A stretch of 64,000 nucleotides of DNA. Origin: an uncultured Muribaculaceae bacterium. Its GTDB lineage: Bacteria; Bacteroidota; Bacteroidia; Bacteroidales; Muribaculaceae. The position numbers were made by a program, and so were the translations under genes. Position 1 is the first letter of the stretch; every line of letters begins with the position of its first letter. The notes below the pieces were generated by a model that was not told the origin of the DNA, did not search any database, and saw only the letters and a program-made list of their open reading frames with translations. The DNA lies in assembly GCA_944321685.1 (NCBI GenBank), contig CALUMH010000011.1, positions 17,217 to 81,216 of the forward strand, in the 5' to 3' direction. This document shows positions 61,388 through 64,000 of the stretch, piece after piece.

Positions 61388-63780
61388 CGTGTCATGCTTG
61401 TATTTGGTTTGTCACCCATTTTCAGCTGCAATGTGCCGCCGGCCACAAGTTGGTCATACGGCAGCGAATATGTGCCGAGCGGCTTGCCGTTGAGGCGCAG
61501 TTCCTGGACGTATATATTCTGTGGAGAGTTATTCTCTACCTCTATGACGAATGGTTGCTTGCGTACATTTTCAGGAAGCGAGATGGTGATACGGTCGAAA
61601 AGCGGGCTGCCTATTTGGTATGACGGACGGTTGTCGCTCAAGCCTTTTACGTCAAACAGTCCTATCGACGACATCACATACCATGCACCCAGTTGCCCTT
61701 GGTCTTCATCTTGTCCGTAACCATAACCGTGTATTTCCTCGGTACCATAAAATTCGTTGCATATTGTGCGTGCCCACTTTTGCGAGAGCCATGGGCGACC
61801 TGAGAAATTAAACAGCCATGATATGTGCAAATTGGGTTGGTTCCCGTGGTTATATACACCTGATATGCCTGCAAATGCATCGACCGTGGTTCCGCCGCCA
61901 AACACGTTGGCACGCGACACGATGAAAATACTGTCGAGGCGGGTATTGAAGCGGTCGGCACCTATCAGTGCGACAAGTTCCTCGGGATTATGCGGAACAT
62001 AGAAAGTGTATTGCCATGCATTGCCTTCTTGGAAACCTACCCATGGGCGCGACGGGTTGAATGGCTCGATGAAATCTCCGTTTTTGTCGCGCGGGCGCAT
62101 GAAACCGGTCGATGGGTCGTAGATTTGCCGCCAACCGTCGGCAAGGCGTGATAGCGTGTTGTAGTCATCGGTGCGGCCCAGTGACTTAGCAAATTGCCCC
62201 ACGGCGTAGGCACTGAAACTGTATTCGAGAGTGTGCGATGCTCCGAATGGAGAACCGTCGCGGTGCAGTTCGTCGCCTGCCCCGGTGCTGGGAACATAGG
62301 GAGAGTAGCCATGTTCGACAAAAGCCTCCATGTCTGATTTCCCTACTCCGTCGGGGCGGTCTTTCCACCCGAGCTCGTTTTTCAGTGCTGCCTCATAGGC
62401 AAGGTTGACATCGAAACTACGTATTCCGCAATTATATGCCCCGGCTATCACAAGTCCCATGAAATTGGTGCCAACCCCCGATACGTAGCGGCTGTTGGCT
62501 ATACCATCGGCAAGCCAACCTGTTTCTTTGTACACGAGCAGCTGGCTTTGTACAAAATCGGCATAATATTCGGGATAAGCCAATGCCCACAGCAGCGACA
62601 AGTTCCAGTAGCCCCCCCACATGGCATCGGTATTATAATGGTTATGAATAGGCTTGCCGGTGGTTTTGTCAATTTCGATTTGCCCTATGGTGCCGTCGTT
62701 GCGCGGATAAGCACCGTTGACATCATTTGCAAGTCCGCGGCCCAGCAGGGCATGGAACAGTCCGGTGTAGAATTTTGTGCGGTCGGCTTCGCTTCCGCCT
62801 TCCACCCTTATGCGGCCGAGTGCCTCTTCCCAAGCCTGGGTGGCTTGTCGGTGGGCGGCATCGAAGTCAAGATCTTCGGCCTCGGCGAGCAGGTTCTCCC
62901 GTGCATTTTCAATCGATGTGTATGATACGCCTACTTTTACTTCTATTACACGGTCGCTACTATCGCGTGTGTCGAAAGTCATGTAAAGTCCGGCTCCGAG
63001 ACCGTGACATTCATCGGCTTCGGCATTGATTATTTCTCCCGAGAAAGTGCCTGTTTCTTGAGGCAAATGGTCGGTTGTGGCGTAAAAATAAATAGGTACC
63101 GAGGCTCCGGGTTGGTATTTCTGCACATAAGCCGGTTCGGTTACCACATATCCTTCGATTGTTCCGGCACCGAGGTATTTCACATAAGCGTCTTTCACCG
63201 GGCCGCTTTCGCCCCACCGGTGGCCGATGTCGAATATCAAGTGCGCACTGTCGGTGGCAGGGAATGAATACCGGTGGAAGCCCACACGCCGGGTTGCAGT
63301 AAGCTCGGCTTTTATGTCATAGTCTTTCAGTAGCACCGAGTAGTATCCGGCAGTGGCGTATTCGTCTTTTTTGTCGAATGTCGAGCGGTAGCCGTCGGTA
63401 TTGTCGGCCGAGCCGTCGGGAGAACCTGGAACGGTTTTCAGTTCTCCTGTTGTCGGCATGATTGAAATTCCGCCCACTTGGAATTCGTGCAGGTTGACAA
63501 ACCCTTCGATTGAAGTGTGCCGTGCATCATATCCCACGGCTTGCCATCCATCCTTGTTGCCAAGGCTGCCGTTGGTTGACGGCGCGACTTTTGCCATGCC
63601 GAAAGGCACGGCTGCCGGGGTATAGAAAAACCACCGGCTATGGGCTGTGCCGATACCTGGTTTTACATAATCGGACAATGCAGGCGCGTCATTGATTTCG
63701 TTCTCATTGGTGGAGCATGAGTTGAACGAAAAACATAAGGCAGCAAGTGCCGCAGCTATCGAAGTTGTTGCAAATTTCAT
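61384..63780 (-). CDS. GH92 alpha-mannosidase, lipoprotein (first in operon)
   Basis: This 798-residue protein has an SPII signal (ALCFSFNSCSTNENE). Family segments are GIGTAHSRWFFYTPAAVPFGMAKV, GNAWQYTFYVPHNPEELVALIG, HGNQPNLHISWLFNFSGRPWLS and the acidic GYGQDEDQGQLGAWYVMSSIGLF near residue 690. It is the first gene of the operon, with a candidate -7 box at 63820 and a pair of 14-bp direct repeats at 63860 and 63944 upstream. Sequence differences from the other two GH92 proteins around the active site suggest a different linkage or leaving group. Confidence 0.93.
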   Translation of the reverse strand: MKFATTSIAAALAALCFSFNSCSTNENEINDAPALSDYVKPGIGTAHSRWFFYTPAAVPFGMAKVAPSTNGSLGNKDGWQAVGYDARHTSIEGFVNLHEFQVGGISIMPTTGELKTVPGSPDGSADNTDGYRSTFDKKDEYATAGYYSVLLKDYDIKAELTATRRVGFHRYSFPATDSAHLIFDIGHRWGESGPVKDAYVKYLGAGTIEGYVVTEPAYVQKYQPGASVPIYFYATTDHLPQETGTFSGEIINAEADECHGLGAGLYMTFDTRDSSDRVIEVKVGVSYTSIENARENLLAEAEDLDFDAAHRQATQAWEEALGRIRVEGGSEADRTKFYTGLFHALLGRGLANDVNGAYPRNDGTIGQIEIDKTTGKPIHNHYNTDAMWGGYWNLSLLWALAYPEYYADFVQSQLLVYKETGWLADGIANSRYVSGVGTNFMGLVIAGAYNCGIRSFDVNLAYEAALKNELGWKDRPDGVGKSDMEAFVEHGYSPYVPSTGAGDELHRDGSPFGASHTLEYSFSAYAVGQFAKSLGRTDDYNTLSRLADGWRQIYDPSTGFMRPRDKNGDFIEPFNPSRPWVGFQEGNAWQYTFYVPHNPEELVALIGADRFNTRLDSIFIVSRANVFGGGTTVDAFAGISGVYNHGNQPNLHISWLFNFSGRPWLSQKWARTICNEFYGTEEIHGYGYGQDEDQGQLGAWYVMSSIGLFDVKGLSDNRPSYQIGSPLFDRITISLPENVRKQPFVIEVENNSPQNIYVQELRLNGKPLGTYSLPYDQLVAGGTLQLKMGDKPNTSMTR

Positions 63781-63819
63781 GTCAATGGTGTTGAGGTTAA
63801 AAAATGGCGTATTATTTTA

Positions 63820-63827
63820 CAAACTTA
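63820..63827 (-). promoter_or_regulatory. -7 promoter box for the GH92/GH84 operon
   Basis: The minus strand reads TAAGTTTG, an exact TAnnTTTG, ~40 bp before the first start codon. No clear -33 TTTG at the usual distance. Confidence 0.45.
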
Positions 63828-63859
63828 CTATAAATCTCTGGAATATCCGCCGAATTGCA

Positions 63860-63957
63860 GCAGATTAAAGCAACAGGATTTGATAATTAGGGAGTTAGAG
63901 GAAAAACGCAGAAGTTTGGCAGGCAGTTGAAAACCGTCTTAAAGCAGATTAAAGCAA
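63860..63957. promoter_or_regulatory. 14-bp direct repeats upstream of the GH92/GH84 operon
   Basis: gcagattaaagcaa occurs at 63860-63873 and again at 63944-63957, 84 bp apart (about eight helical turns). They are upstream of the promoter on the minus strand, where an activator for the operon would bind. The window ends 43 bp beyond. Confidence 0.45.
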
Positions 63958-64000
63958 AAGAACGGTTTCCTAATCATTACCCGATGAAAGTGCAGATTTA

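Overview
The window is chromosomal DNA of a gut-type Bacteroidales bacterium, most likely Muribaculaceae or a close relative. This is an inference from gene content, not from a marker-gene search. The signs are: two SusC/SusD pairs; secreted proteins ending in type IX secretion (T9SS)-like sorting domains; -7 boxes of the form TAnnTTTG with few Shine-Dalgarno sites; a fused SecDF; a long PPi-dependent phosphofructokinase; and dense glycoside hydrolase (GH) clusters with SPI and SPII signal peptides.

Layout. 1-2.7 kb: the end of a GH2 enzyme and a sialate O-acetylesterase-like protein. 2.7-3.5 kb: a gene-free stretch holding a nested inverted-repeat element, a 62-bp tandem repeat and an operator-like direct repeat. 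3.5-21.5 kb: an alpha-galactoside-type polysaccharide utilization locus (PUL) with an FG-GAP surface protein, SusC, SusD, two tandem copies of a two-gene module (GH27/36-like + GH36) and a retaining-type GH97. 21.9-27.7 kb: mostly housekeeping genes, namely PPi-PFK, an IscU-like/GGGtGRT pair, a CBM48-esterase and a ferritin. 28.0-29.5 kb: an IS4-family element with a frameshifted transposase, inserted in a dispersed palindromic repeat. 29.8-38.9 kb: an operon of a metzincin-type metalloprotease, SusC, SusD and a T9SS-tailed protein, which looks more like a peptide/protein uptake system than a glycan one. 39.2-46 kb: a secreted carboxymuconolactone decarboxylase-cupin fusion, a SlyD-type FKBP with a Cys/His tail, an Ig-like lipoprotein, and secDF. 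46.4-63.8 kb: host-glycan (N-glycan/mucin-like) enzymes GH18, GH20, GH43, GH84 and three GH92, with a sugar O-acetyltransferase and an unexpected DUF1016 (YhcG-type PDDEXK) nuclease gene inside the GH92 operon.

How it works together. The first locus would capture galactosylated oligosaccharides through SusCD and remove alpha-linked galactose with five enzymes. The 46-64 kb cluster supplies activities that fit stepwise trimming of mannose- and GlcNAc-containing glycans, without its own SusCD in view. The most unusual signals are the palindrome family (a perfect 28-bp copy, a REPIN-like inverted pair and a copy split by the IS), the nested inverted-repeat element at 2.9-3.25 kb, the IscU-like/GGGtGRT pair with a strong Shine-Dalgarno, the metalloprotease-SusCD operon, and the nuclease inside the GH92 operon. 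No CRISPR array, rRNA, tRNA, integrase or prophage was seen.
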